A stretch of 64,000 bases of DNA from Eledone cirrhosa (taxonomy: Eukaryota > Mollusca > Cephalopoda > Octopoda > Eledonidae), in contig OZ024743.1 in NCBI GenBank assembly GCA_964016885.1, positions 345,110,563-345,174,562 of the forward strand, given 5' to 3'. The position numbers and the translations under genes are program-made. Below, piece after piece: positions 36,499 through 50,000 of this stretch. The notes below the pieces were generated by a model. The model searched no databases. It saw only the letters and a program-made list of their open reading frames with translations, and was not told the origin of the DNA. Numbering within the stretch: position 1 is the stretch's first letter; each line of letters starts with the position of its first letter.

Positions 36499-39400
36499 AT
36501 GTGGGTGTTGTATATGTATGTCTATGTATGTATGTCAGTATGTGGGTGTTGTATATGTATGTCTCTGTATGTATGTCTGTATGTGGGTGTTGTATATGTA
36601 TGTCTATGTATGTATGTCAGTATGTGGGTGTTGTATATGTATGTCTATGTATGTATGTCAGTATGTGGGTGTAGTATATGTATGTCTCTGTATGTATGTC
36701 AGTATGTGGGTGTTGTATTTGTATGTCAATGTATGTATGTCTGTATGTGGGTGTTGTATATGTATGTCTATGTATGTATGTCTGTATGTGGGTGTTGTAT
36801 ATGTATGTCTCTGTATGTATGACAGTATGTGGATGTTGTATATGTATGTCTATGTATGTATGTCTGTATGTGTGTGTTGTATATGTATGTCTCTGTATGT
36901 ATGTCTGTATGTGGGTGTTGTATATGTATGTCTATGTATTTATGTCTGTATGTGTGTGTTGTATAAGTATGTCTCTGTATGTATGTCAGTATGTGGGTAT
37001 TGTTTATGTATGTCTATGTATGTATGTCTCTATGTGGGTGTTGTATATGTATGTCTATGTATTTATGTCTGTATGTGGGTGTTGTATATGTATGTCTATG
37101 TATTTATGTCTGTATGTGGGTGTTGTATATGTATGTCTCAGTATGTATGTCTGTATGTGGGTGTAGTATATGTATGTCTATGTATTTATGTCTGTATGTG
37201 GGTGTTGTATATGTATGTCTCTGTATGTATGTCTGTATGTGGGTGTTGTATTTGTATGTCTCTCTATGTATGTCAGTATGTGGGTGTTGTATATGTATGT
37301 CTATGTATGCATGTCAGTATGTGGGTGTTGTATTTGTATGTCTCTCTATGTATGTCAGTATGTGGGTGTTGTATATGTATGTCTATTTATGCATGTCAGT
37401 ATGTGGGTGTTGTATTTGTATGTCTCTCTATGTATGTCAGTATGTGGGTGTTGTATATGTATGTCTCTGTATGTATGTCAGTATGTGGGTGTTGTATAAT
37501 GTATGTCTATGTATGTATGTCTGTATGTGGGTGTTGTATATGTATGTCTATATATGTATGTCTGTATGTGGGTGTTGTATATGTACGTCTATGTATGTAT
37601 GTCTGTATGTGGGTGTTGTATATGTATGTCTCTGTATGTATGTCTGTATGTGGGTGTTGTATATGTATTTCTCTGTATGTATGTCAGTATGTGTGTGTTG
37701 TATATGTATGTCTATGTATGTATGTCAGTATGTGTATGTATGTCTGTATGTGTGTGTTGTATATATATGTCTCTGTATGTATGTCTGTATGTGGGTGTTG
37801 TATATGTATGTCTATGTATGTATGTCTGTATGTGGGTGTTGTATATGTATGTCTATGTATGTATGTCTGTATGTGGGTGTTGTATATGTATGTCTATGTA
37901 TGTATGTCTGTATGTGGGTGTTGTATATGTATGTCTATGTCTGTATGCGGGTGTTGTATATGTATGTCTGTATGTGGGTGTTGTATATGTATGTCTCTGT
38001 ATGTATGTCTGTATGTGGGTGTTGTATATGTATGTCTATGTATGTATGTCTGTATGTGGGTGTTGTATATGTATGTCTATGTATGTATGTCTGTATGTGG
38101 GTGTTGTATATGTATGTCTATGTATGTATGTCTGTATGTGGGTGTTGTATATGTATGTCTGTATGTGGGTGTTGTATATGTATGTCTATGTATGTATGTC
38201 TGTATGTGGGTGTTGTATATGTATGTCTCTGTATGTATGTCTGTATGTGGGTGTTGTATATGTATGTCTATGTATGTATGTCAGTATGTGGGTGTTGTAT
38301 ATGTATGTCTATGTATGTATGTCAGTATGTGGGTGTAGTATATGTATGTCTCTCTATGTATGTCAGTATGTGGGTGTTGTATTTGTATGTCAATGTATGT
38401 ATGTCTGTATGTGGGTGTTGTATATGTATGTCTCTGTATGTATGTCTCTGTATGTATGTCTGTATGTGGGTGTTGTATTTGTATGTCAATGTATGTATGT
38501 CTGTATGTGGGTGTTGTGTATGTATGTCTATGTATGTATGTCTGTATGTGGGTGTTGTATATGTATGTCTCTGTATGTATGTCAGTATGTGGGTGTTGTG
38601 TATGTACGTCTATGTATGTATGTCTGTATGTGTGTTTTGTATATGTATGTCTCTGTATGTATGTTTGTATGTGGGTGTTGTATATGTATGTCTTTTTATT
38701 TATGTCTGTATGTGTGTGTTGTATAAGTATGTCTCTGTATGTATGTCAGCATGTGGGTGTTGTATATGTATGTTTATGTATGTATGTCTGTATGTGGGTG
38801 TTGTATATGTATGTCTATGTATGTATGTCTGTATGTGGGTGTTGTATATGTATGTCTATGTATGTATGTCTGTATGTGGGTGTTGTATATGTATGTCTAT
38901 GTATGTATGTATGTATGTGGGTGTTGTATATGTATGTCTACGTATGTATGTCTGTATGTGGGTGTTTTATATGTATGTCTATGTATGTATGTCTGTATGT
39001 GGGTGTTGTATATGTATGTCTATGTATGTATGTCTGTATGTGGGTGTTGTATATGTATGTCTTTGTATGTATGTCAGTATGTGGGTGTTGTATATGTATG
39101 GCTATGTATGTATGTCAGTATGTGTGTGTTGTATACGTATGTCTATGTATGTATGTCTGTATGTGGGTGTTGTATATGTATGTCTCTGTATGTATGTCAG
39201 TATGTGGGTGTTGTATATGTATGTCTATGTATATATGTCAGTATGTGGGTGTTGTATATGTATGTCTATGTATGCATGTCTGTATGTGGGTGTTGTATAT
39301 GTATGTCTATGTATGTATGCCTGTATGTGGGTGTTGTATATGTATGTCTATGTATGTATGTCTGTATGTGGGTGTTGTATATGTATGTCTATGTATGTAT

Positions 39401-40630
39401 GTCAGTATGTGGGTGTTGTATATGTATGTCTATGTATGTATGTCTGTAGGTGGGTGTTGTATATGTATGTCTATATATGTATGTCTGTATGTGGGTGTTG
39501 TATATGTACGTCTATGTATGTATGTCTGTATGTGGGTGTTGTATATGTATGCCTCTGTATGTATGTCTGTATGTGGGTGTTGTATATGTATTTCTCTGTA
39601 TGTATGTCAGTATGTGTGTGTTGTATATGTATGTCTATGTATGTATGTCAGTATGTGTATGTATGTCTGTATGTGTGTGTTGTATATATATGTCTCTGTA
39701 TGTATGTCTGTATGTGGGTGTTGTATATGTATGTCTATGTATGTATGTCTGTATGTGGGTGTTGTATATGTATGTCTATGTATGTATGTCTGTATGTGGG
39801 TGTTGTATATGTATGTCTATGTATGTATGTCTGTATGTGGGTTTTGTATATGTATGTCTATGTATGTATGTCTGTATGTGGGTGTTGTATATGTATGTCT
39901 ATGTCTGTATGTGGGTGTTGTATATGTATGTCTGTATGTGGGTGTTGTATATGTATGTCTCTGTATGTATGTCTGTATGTGGGAGTTGTATATGTATGTC
40001 TATGTATGTATGTCTGTATGTGGGTGTTGTATATGTATGTCTATGTATGTATGTCTTTATGTGGGTGTTGTATATGTATGTCTATGTATGTATGTCTGTA
40101 TGTGGGTGTTGTATATGTATGTCTGTATGTGGGTGTTGTATATGTATGTCTATGTATGTATGTCTGTATGTGGGTGTTGTATATGTATGTCTATGTATGT
40201 ATGTCTGTATGTGGATGTTATATATGTATGTCTATGTATGTATGTCAGTATGTGGGTGTTTTATATGTATGTCTATGTATGTATGTCAGTATGTGGGTGT
40301 TGTATATGTATGTCTCTGTATGTATGTCAGTATGTGGGTGTTGTATTTGTATGTCAATGTATGTATGTCTGTATGTGGGTGTTGTATATGTATGTCTCTG
40401 TATGTATGTCTGTATGTGGGTGTTGTATATGTATGTCTATGTATGTATGTCAGTATGTGGGTGTTGTATATGCATGTCTCAGTATGTATGTCTGTATGTT
40501 GGTGTTGTATATGTATGTCTATGTATGTATGTCAGTATGTGGGTGTTGTATATGTATGTCTATGTATGTATGTCAGTATGTGGGTGTTGTATTTGTATGT
40601 CTCTCTATGTATGTCAGTATGTGGGTGTTG
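36499..40630 (+). repeat. 3,222-bp higher-order unit plus rearranged tail
   Basis: Copies 33,267 onward at a 3,222-bp offset (GTTGTATAATG at 37,497) until a CTGTAGGTGGG variant at about 39,447. Then it joins a shortened segment carrying CCTCTG (39,551), GGGTTTTG (39,840), GGGAGTTG (39,982) and CTTTATGTG (40,056), leading into the next GTTGTATAATG at 40,674. Confidence 0.8.
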
Positions 40631-43600
40631 TATATGTATGTCTCTGTATGTATGTCAGTATGTGGGTGTTGTATAATGTATGTCTATGTATGTATGTCTG
40701 TATGTGGGTGTTGTATATGTATGTCTATATATGTATGTCTGTATGTGGGTGTTGTATATGTACGTCTATGTATGTATGTCTGTATGTGGGTGTTGTATAT
40801 GTATGTCTCTGTATGTATGTCTGTATGTGGGTGTTGTATATGTATTTCTCTGTATGTATGTCAGTATGTGTGTGTTGTATATGTATGTCTATGTATGTAT
40901 GTCAGTATGTGTATGTATGTCTGTATGTGTGTGTTGTATATATATGTCTCTGTATGTATGTCTGTATGTGGGTGTTGTATATGTATGTCTATGTATGTAT
41001 GTCTGTATGTGGGTGTTGTATATGTATGTCTATGTATGTATGTCTGTATGTGGGTGTTGTATATGTATGTCTATGTATGTATGTCTGTATGTGGGTGTTG
41101 TATATGTATGTCTATGTCTGTATGCGGGTGTTGTATATGTATGTCTGTATGTGGGTGTTGTATATGTATGTCTCTGTATGTATGTCTGTATGTGGGTGTT
41201 GTATATGTATGTCTATGTATGTATGTCTGTATGTGGGTGTTGTATATGTATGTCTATGTATGTATGTCTGTATGTGGGTGTTGTATATGTATGTCTATGT
41301 ATGTATGTCTGTATGTGGGTGTTGTATATGTATGTCTGTATGTGGGTGTTGTATATGTATGTCTATGTATGTATGTCTGTATGTGGGTGTTGTATATGTA
41401 TGTCTCTGTATGTATGTCTGTATGTGGGTGTTGTATATGTATGTCTATGTATGTATGTCAGTATGTGGGTGTTGTATATGTATGTCTATGTATGTATGTC
41501 AGTATGTGGGTGTAGTATATGTATGTCTCTCTATGTATGTCAGTATGTGGGTGTTGTATTTGTATGTCAATGTATGTATGTCTGTATGTGGGTGTTGTAT
41601 ATGTATGTCTCTGTATGTATGTCTCTGTATGTATGTCTGTATGTGGGTGTTGTATTTGTATGTCAATGTATGTATGTCTGTATGTGGGTGTTGTGTATGT
41701 ATGTCTATGTATGTATGTCTGTATGTGGGTGTTGTATATGTATGTCTCTGTATGTATGTCAGTATGTGGGTGTTGTGTATGTACGTCTATGTATGTATGT
41801 CTGTATGTGTGTTTTGTATATGTATGTCTCTGTATGTATGTTTGTATGTGGGTGTTGTATATGTATGTCTTTTTATTTATGTCTGTATGTGTGTGTTGTA
41901 TAAGTATGTCTCTGTATGTATGTCAGCATGTGGGTGTTGTATATGTATGTTTATGTATGTATGTCTGTATGTGGGTGTTGTATATGTATGTCTATGTATG
42001 TATGTCTGTATGTGGGTGTTGTATATGTATGTCTATGTATGTATGTCTGTATGTGGGTGTTGTATATGTATGTCTATGTATGTATGTATGTATGTGGGTG
42101 TTGTATATGTATGTCTACGTATGTATGTCTGTATGTGGGTGTTTTATATGTATGTCTATGTATGTATGTCTGTATGTGGGTGTTGTATATGTATGTCTAT
42201 GTATGTATGTCTGTATGTGGGTGTTGTATATGTATGTCTTTGTATGTATGTCAGTATGTGGGTGTTGTATATGTATGGCTATGTATGTATGTCAGTATGT
42301 GTGTGTTGTATACGTATGTCTATGTATGTATGTCTGTATGTGGGTGTTGTATATGTATGTCTCTGTATGTATGTCAGTATGTGGGTGTTGTATATGTATG
42401 TCTATGTATATATGTCAGTATGTGGGTGTTGTATATGTATGTCTATGTATGCATGTCTGTATGTGGGTGTTGTATATGTATGTCTATGTATGTATGCCTG
42501 TATGTGGGTGTTGTATATGTATGTCTATGTATGTATGTCTGTATGTGGGTGTTGTATATGTATGTCTATGTATGTATGTCAGTATGTGGGTGTTGTATAT
42601 GTATGTCTATGTATGTATGTCTGTATGTGGGTGTTGTATATGTATGTCTGTATGTGGGTGTTGTATATGTATGTCTATGTATGTATGTCTGTATGTGGGT
42701 GTTGTATATGTATGTCTATGTATGTATGTCTGTATGTGGGTGTTGTATATGTATGTCTATGTATGTATGTCAGTATGTGGGTGTTTTATATGTATGTCTA
42801 TGTATGTATGTCAGTATGTGGGTGTTGTATATGTATGTCTCTGTATGTATGTCAGTATGTGGGTGTTGTATATGTATGTCTCTGTAAGTATGTCTGTATG
42901 TGGGTGTTGTATATGTATGTCTATGTATGTATGTCAGTATGTGGGTGTTGTATATGTATGTCTCTGTATGTATGTCTGTATGTGGGTGTTGTATATGTAT
43001 GTCTATGTATGTATGTCAGTATGTGGGTGTTGTATATGTATGTCTATGTATGTATGTCAGTATGTGGGTGTAGTATATGTATGTCTCTGTATGTATGTCA
43101 GTATGTGGGTGTTGTATTTGTATGTCAATGTATGTATGTCTGTATGTGGGTGTTGTATATGTATGTCTATGTATGTATGTCTGTATGTGGGTGTTGTATA
43201 TGTATGTCTCTGTATGTATGACAGTATGTGGATGTTGTATATGTATGTCTATGTATGTATGTCTGTATGTGTGTGTTGTATATGTATGTCTCTGTATGTA
43301 TGTCTGTATGTGGGTGTTGTATATGTATGTCTATGTATTTATGTCTGTATGTGTGTGTTGTATAAGTATGTCTCTGTATGTATGTCAGTATGTGGGTATT
43401 GTTTATGTATGTCTATGTATGTATGTCTCTATGTGGGTGTTGTATATGTATGTCTATGTATTTATGTCTGTATGTGGGTGTTGTATATGTATGTCTATGT
43501 ATTTATGTCTGTATGTGGGTGTTGTATATGTATGTCTCAGTATGTATGTCTGTATGTGGGTGTAGTATATGTATGTCTATGTATTTATGTCTGTATGTGG

Positions 43601-46600
43601 GTGTTGTATATGTATGTCTCTGTATGTATGTCTGTATGTGGGCGTTGTATTTGTATGTCTCTCTATGTATGTCAGTATGTGGGTGTTGTATATGTATGTC
43701 TATGTATGCATGTCAGTATGTGGGTGTTGTATTTGTATGTCTCTCTATGTATGTCAGTATGTGGGTGTTGTATATGTATGTCTATTTATGCATGTCAGTA
43801 TGTGGGTGTTGTATTTGTATGTCTCTCTATGTATGTCAGTATGTGGGTGTTGTATATGTATGTCTCTGTATGTATGTCAGTATGTGGGTGTTGTATAATG
43901 TATGTCTATGTATGTATGTCTGTATGTGGGTGTTGTATATGTATGTCTATATATGTATGTCTGTATGTGGGTGTTGTATATGTACGTCTATGTATGTATG
44001 TCTGTATGTGGGTGTTGTATATGTATGTCTCTGTATGTATGTCTGTATGTGGGTGTTGTATATGTATTTCTCTGTATGTATGTCAGTATGTGTGTGTTGT
44101 ATATGTATATCTATGTATGTATGTCAGTATGTGTATGTATGTCTGTATGTGTGTGTTGTATATATATGTCTCTGTATGTATGTCTGTATGTGGGTGTTGT
44201 ATATGTATGTCTATGTATGTATGTCTGTATGTGGGTGTTGTATATGTATGTCTATGTATGTATGTCTGTATGTGGGTGTTGTATATGTATGTCTATGTAT
44301 GTATGTCTGTATGTGGGTGTTGTATATGTATGTCTATGTCTGTATGCGGGTGTTGTATATGTATGTCTGTATGTGGGTGTTGTATATGTATGTCTCTGTA
44401 TGTATGTCTGTATGTGGGTGTTGTATATGTATGTCTATGTATGTATGTCTGTATGTGGGTGTTGTATATGTATGTCTATGTATGTATGTCTGTATGTGGG
44501 TGTTGTATATGTATGTCTATGTATGTATGTCTGTATGTGGGTGTTGTATATGTATGTCTGTATGTGGGTGTTGTATATATATGTCTATGTATGTATGTCT
44601 GTATGTGGGTGTTGTATATGTATGTCTCTGTATGTATGTCTGTATGTGGGTGTTGTATATGTATGTCTATGTATGTATGTCAGTATGTGGGTGTTGTATA
44701 TGTATGTCTATGTATGTATGTCAGTATGTGGGTGTAGTATATGTATGTCTCTCTATGTATGTCAGTATGTGGGTGTTGTATTTGTATGTCAATGTATGTA
44801 TGTCTGTATGTGGGTGTTGTATATGTATGTCTCTGTATGTATGTCTCTGTATGTATGTCTGTATGTGGGTGTTGTATTTGTATGTCAATGTATGTATGTC
44901 TGTATGTGGGTGTTGTGTATGTATGTCTATGTATGTATGTCTGTATGTGGGTGTTGTATATGTATGTCTCTGTATGTATGTCAGTATGTGGGTGTTGTGT
45001 ATGTACGTCTATGTATGTATGTCTGTATGTGTGTTTTGTATATGTATGTCTCTGTATGTATGTTTGTATGTGGGTGTTGTATATGTATGTCTTTTTATTT
45101 ATGTCTGTATGTGTGTGTTGTATAAGTATGTCTCTGTATGTATGTCAGCATGTGGGTGTTGTATATGTATGTTTATGTATGTATGTCTGTATGTGGGTGT
45201 TGTATATGTATGTCTATGTATGTATGTCTGTATGTGGGTGTTGTATATGTATGTCTATGTATGTATGTCTGTATGTGGGTGTTGTATATGTATGTCTATG
45301 TATGTATGTATGTATGTGGGTGTTGTATATGTATGTCTACGTATGTATGTCTGTATGTGGGTGTTTTATATGTATGTCTATGTATGTATGTCTGTATGTG
45401 GGTGTTGTATATGTATGTCTATGTATGTATGTCTGTATGTGGGTGTTGTATATGTATGTCTTTGTATGTATGTCAGTATGTGGGTGTTGTATATGTATGG
45501 CTATGTATGTATGTCAGTATGTGTGTGTTGTATACGTATGTCTATGTATGTATGTCTGTATGTGGGTGTTGTATATGTATGTCTCTGTATGTATGTCAGT
45601 ATGTGGGTGTTGTATATGTATGTCTATGTATATATGTCAGTATGTGGGTGTTGTATATGTATGTCTATGTATGCATGTCTGTATGTGGGTGTTGTATATG
45701 TATGTCTATGTATGTATGCCTGTATGTGGGTGTTGTATATGTATGTCTATGTATGTATGTCTGTATGTGGGTGTTGTATATGTATGTCTATGTATGTATG
45801 TCAGTATGTGGGTGTTGTATATGTATGTCTATGTATGTATGTCTGTAGGTGGGTGTTGTATATGTATGTCTATATATGTATGTCTGTATGTGGGTGTTGT
45901 ATATGTACGTCTATGTATGTATGTCTGTATGTGGGTGTTGTATATGTATGCCTCTGTATGTATGTCTGTATGTGGGTGTTGTATATGTATTTCTCTGTAT
46001 GTATGTCAGTATGTGTGTGTTGTATATGTATGTCTATGTATGTATGTCAGTATGTGTATGTATGTCTGTATGTGTGTGTTGTATATATATGTCTCTGTAT
46101 GTATGTCTGTATGTGGGTGTTGTATATGTATGTCTATGTATGTATGTCTGTATGTGGGTGTTGTATATGTATGTCTATGTATGTATGTCTGTATGTGGGT
46201 GTTGTATATGTATGTCTATGTATGTATGTCTGTATGTGGGTTTTGTATATGTATGTCTATGTATGTATGTCTGTATGTGGGTGTTGTATATGTATGTCTA
46301 TGTCTGTATGTGGGTGTTGTATATGTATGTCTGTATGTGGGTGTTGTATATGTATGTCTCTGTATGTATGTCTGTATGTGGGAGTTGTATATGTATGTCT
46401 ATGTATGTATGTCTGTATGTGGGTGTTGTATATGTATGTCTATGTATGTATGTCTTTATGTGGGTGTTGTATATGTATGTCTATGTATGTATGTCTGTAT
46501 GTGGGTGTTGTATATGTATGTCTGTATGTGGGTGTTGTATATGTATGTCTATGTATGTATGTCTGTATGTGGGTGTTGTATATGTATGTCTATGTATGTA

Positions 46601-47030
46601 TGTCTGTATGTGGGTGTTGTATATGTATGTCTATGTATGTATGTCAGTATGTGGGTGTTTTATATGTATGTCTATGTATGTATGTCAGTATGTGGGTGTT
46701 GTATATGTATGTCTCTGTATGTATGTCAGTATGTGGGTGTTGTATTTGTATGTCAATGTATGTATGTCTGTATGTGGGTGTTGTATATGTATGTCTCTGT
46801 ATGTATGTCTGTATGTGGGTGTTGTATATGTATGTCTATGTATGTATGTCAGTATGTGGGTGTTGTATATGTATGTCTCAGTATGTATGTCTGTATGTTG
46901 GTGTTGTATATGTATGTCTATGTATGTATGTCAGTATGTGGGTGTTGTATATGTATGTCTATGTATGTATGTCAGTATGTGGGTGTTGTATTTGTATGTC
47001 TCTCTATGTATGTCAGTATGTGGGTGTTGT
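40631..47030 (+). repeat. 6,399-bp super-unit, second copy
   Basis: Repeats about 34,200-40,630 at a 6,399-bp offset: CTGTAAGTATG 36,475 to 42,874, GTTGTATAATG 37,497 to 43,896, CTGTAGGTGGG 39,447 to 45,846. It therefore contains both a 3,177-bp-spaced and a 3,222-bp-spaced copy of the smaller unit. A few private changes are visible, for example GGGCGTTG at about 43,641 and GTATATCTATG at about 44,106. The match ends near 47,030, where the expected GTTGTATAATG at 47,073 is missing. Confidence 0.85.
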
Positions 47031-50000
47031 ATATGTATCTCTATGTATGTATGTCAGTATGTGGGTGTTGTATATGTATGTCTATGTATGTATGTCAGTA
47101 TGTGGGTGTTGTATATGTATGTCTATGTATGCATGTCTGTATGTGGGTGTTGTATATGTATGTCTATGTATGCATGTCTGTATGTGGGTGTTGTATATGT
47201 ATGTCTATGTATGCATGTCTGTATGTGGGTGTTGTATATGTATGTCTATGTATGTATGTCTGTATGTGGGTGATGTATATGTATGTCTCTGTATGTATGT
47301 CAGTATGTGGGTGTTGTATATGTATGTCTATGTATGTATGTCTGTATGTGTGTGTTGTATATGTATGTCTCTGTATGTATGTCTGTATGTGGGTGTTGTA
47401 TATGTATGTCTATGTATTTATGTCTGTATGTGTGTGTTTTATAAGTATGTCTCTGTATGTATGTCAGTATGTGGGTATTGTTTATGTATGTCTATGTATG
47501 TATGTCTGTATGTGGGTGTTGTATATGTATGTCTATGTATTTATGTCTGTATGTGGGTGTTGTATATGTATGTCTATGTATGTATGTCAGTATGTGGGTG
47601 TTGTATATGTATGTCTATGTATGCATGTCTGTATGTGGGTGTTGTATATGTATGTCTATGTATGTATGTCTGTATGTGGGTGTTGTATATGTATGTCTAT
47701 GTATGTATGTCTGTATGTGGGTGTTTTATATGTATGTCTATGTATGTATGTCAGTATGTGGGTGTTGTATATGTATGTCTATGTATGTATGTCTGTATGT
47801 GGGTGTTGTATATGTATCTCTATATATGTATGTCTGTATGTGGGTGTTGTATATGTACGTCTATGTATGTATGTCTGTATGTGGGTGTTGTATATGTATG
47901 TCTCTGTATGTATGTCTGTATGTGGGTGTTGTATATGTATTTCTCTGTATGTATGTCAGTATGTGGGTGTTGTATATATATGTCTCTGTATGTATGTCTG
48001 TATGTGTGTGTTGTATATGTATGTCTATGTATGTATGTCAGTATGTGTATGTATGTCTGTATGTGTGTGTTGTATATATATGTCTCTGTATGTATGTCTG
48101 TATGTGGGTGTTGTATATGTATGTCTATGTATGTATGTCTGTATGTGGGTGTTGTATATATATGTCTCTGTATGTATGTCTGTATGTGGGTGTTGTATAT
48201 GTATGTCTATCTATGTATGTCTGTATGTGGGTGTTGTATATGTATGTCTATGTATGTATGTCTGTATGTGGGTGTTGTATATGTATGTCTATGTCTGTAT
48301 GTGGGTGTTGTATATGTATGTCTATGTATGTATGTCTGTATGTGGGTGTTGTATATGTATGTCTATGTATGTATGTCTGTATGTGGGTGTTGTATATCTA
48401 TGTCTATTTATGTATGTCTGTATGTGGGTGTTGTATATGTATGTCTATGTATGTATGTCTGTATGTGGGTGTTGTATATGTATGTCTGTATGTGGGCGTT
48501 GTATATGTATGTCTATGTATGTATGTCTGTATGTGGGTGTTGTATATGTATGTCTATGTATGTATGTCTGTATGTGGGTGTTGTATATGTATGTCTATGT
48601 ATGTATGTCAGTATGTGGGTGTTTTATATGTATGTCTATGTATGTATGTCAGTATGTGGGTGTTGTATATGTATGTCTCTGTATGTATGTCAGTATGTGG
48701 GTGTTGTATATGTATGTCTCTGTATGTATGTCTGTATGTGGGTGTTGTATATGTATGTCTATGTATGTATGTCAGTATGTGGGTGTTTTATATGTATGTC
48801 TATGTATGTATGTCAGTATGTGGGTGTTGTATATGTATGTCTCTGTATGTATGTCAGTATGTGGGTGTTGTATATGTATGTCTCTGTATGTATGTCTGTA
48901 TGTGGGTGTTGTATTTGTATGTCTCTCTATGTATGTCAGTATGTGGGTGTTGTATATGTATGTCTATGTATGCATGTCAGTATGTGGGTTTTGTATTTGT
49001 ATGTCTCTCTATGTATGTCAGTATGTGGGTGTAGTATATGTATGTCTCTGTATGTATGTCTGTATGTGGGTGTTGTATATGTATGTCTATGTATGTATGT
49101 CAGTATGTGGGTGTTGTATATGTATGTCTATGTATGCATGTCTGTATGTGGGTGTTGTATATGTATGTCTATGTATGTATGTCTGTATGTGGGTGTTGTA
49201 TATGTATGTCTATGTATGTATGTCTGTATGTGGGTGTTTTATATGTATGTCTATGTATGTATGTCAGTATGTGGGTGTTGTATATGTATGTCTATGTATG
49301 TATGTCTGTATGTGGGTGTTGTATATGTATGTCTATATATGTATGTCTGTATGTGCGTGTTGTATATGTACGTCTATGTATGTATGTCTGTATGTGGGTG
49401 TTGTATATGTATGTCTCTGTATGTATGTCTGTATGTGGGTGTTGTATATGTATTTCTCTGTATGTATGTCAGTATGTGTGTGTTGTATATGTATGTCTAT
49501 GTATGTATGTCAGTATGTGTATGTATGTCTGTATGTGTGTGTTGTATATATATGTCTCTGTATGTATGTCTGTATGTGGGTGTTGTATATGTATGTCTAT
49601 GTATGTATGTCTGTATGTGGGTGTTGTATATATATGTCTCTGTATGTATGTCTGTATGTGGGTGTTGTATATGTATGTCTATCTATGTATGTCTGTATGT
49701 GGGTGTTGTATATGTATGTCTATGTATGTATGTCTGTATGTGGGTGTTGTATATGTATGTCTCTGTATGTATGTCTGTATGTGGGTGTTGTATATGTATG
49801 TCTATGTATGTATGTCTGTATGTGGGTGTTGTATATGTATGTCTGTATGTGGGTGTTGTATATGTATGTCTCTGTATGTATGTCTGTATGTGGGTGTTGT
49901 ATATGTATGTCTCTGTATGTATGTCTGTATGTGGGTGTTGTATATGTATGTCTGTATGTGGGTGTTGTATATGTATGTCTCTGTATGTATGTCTGTATGT

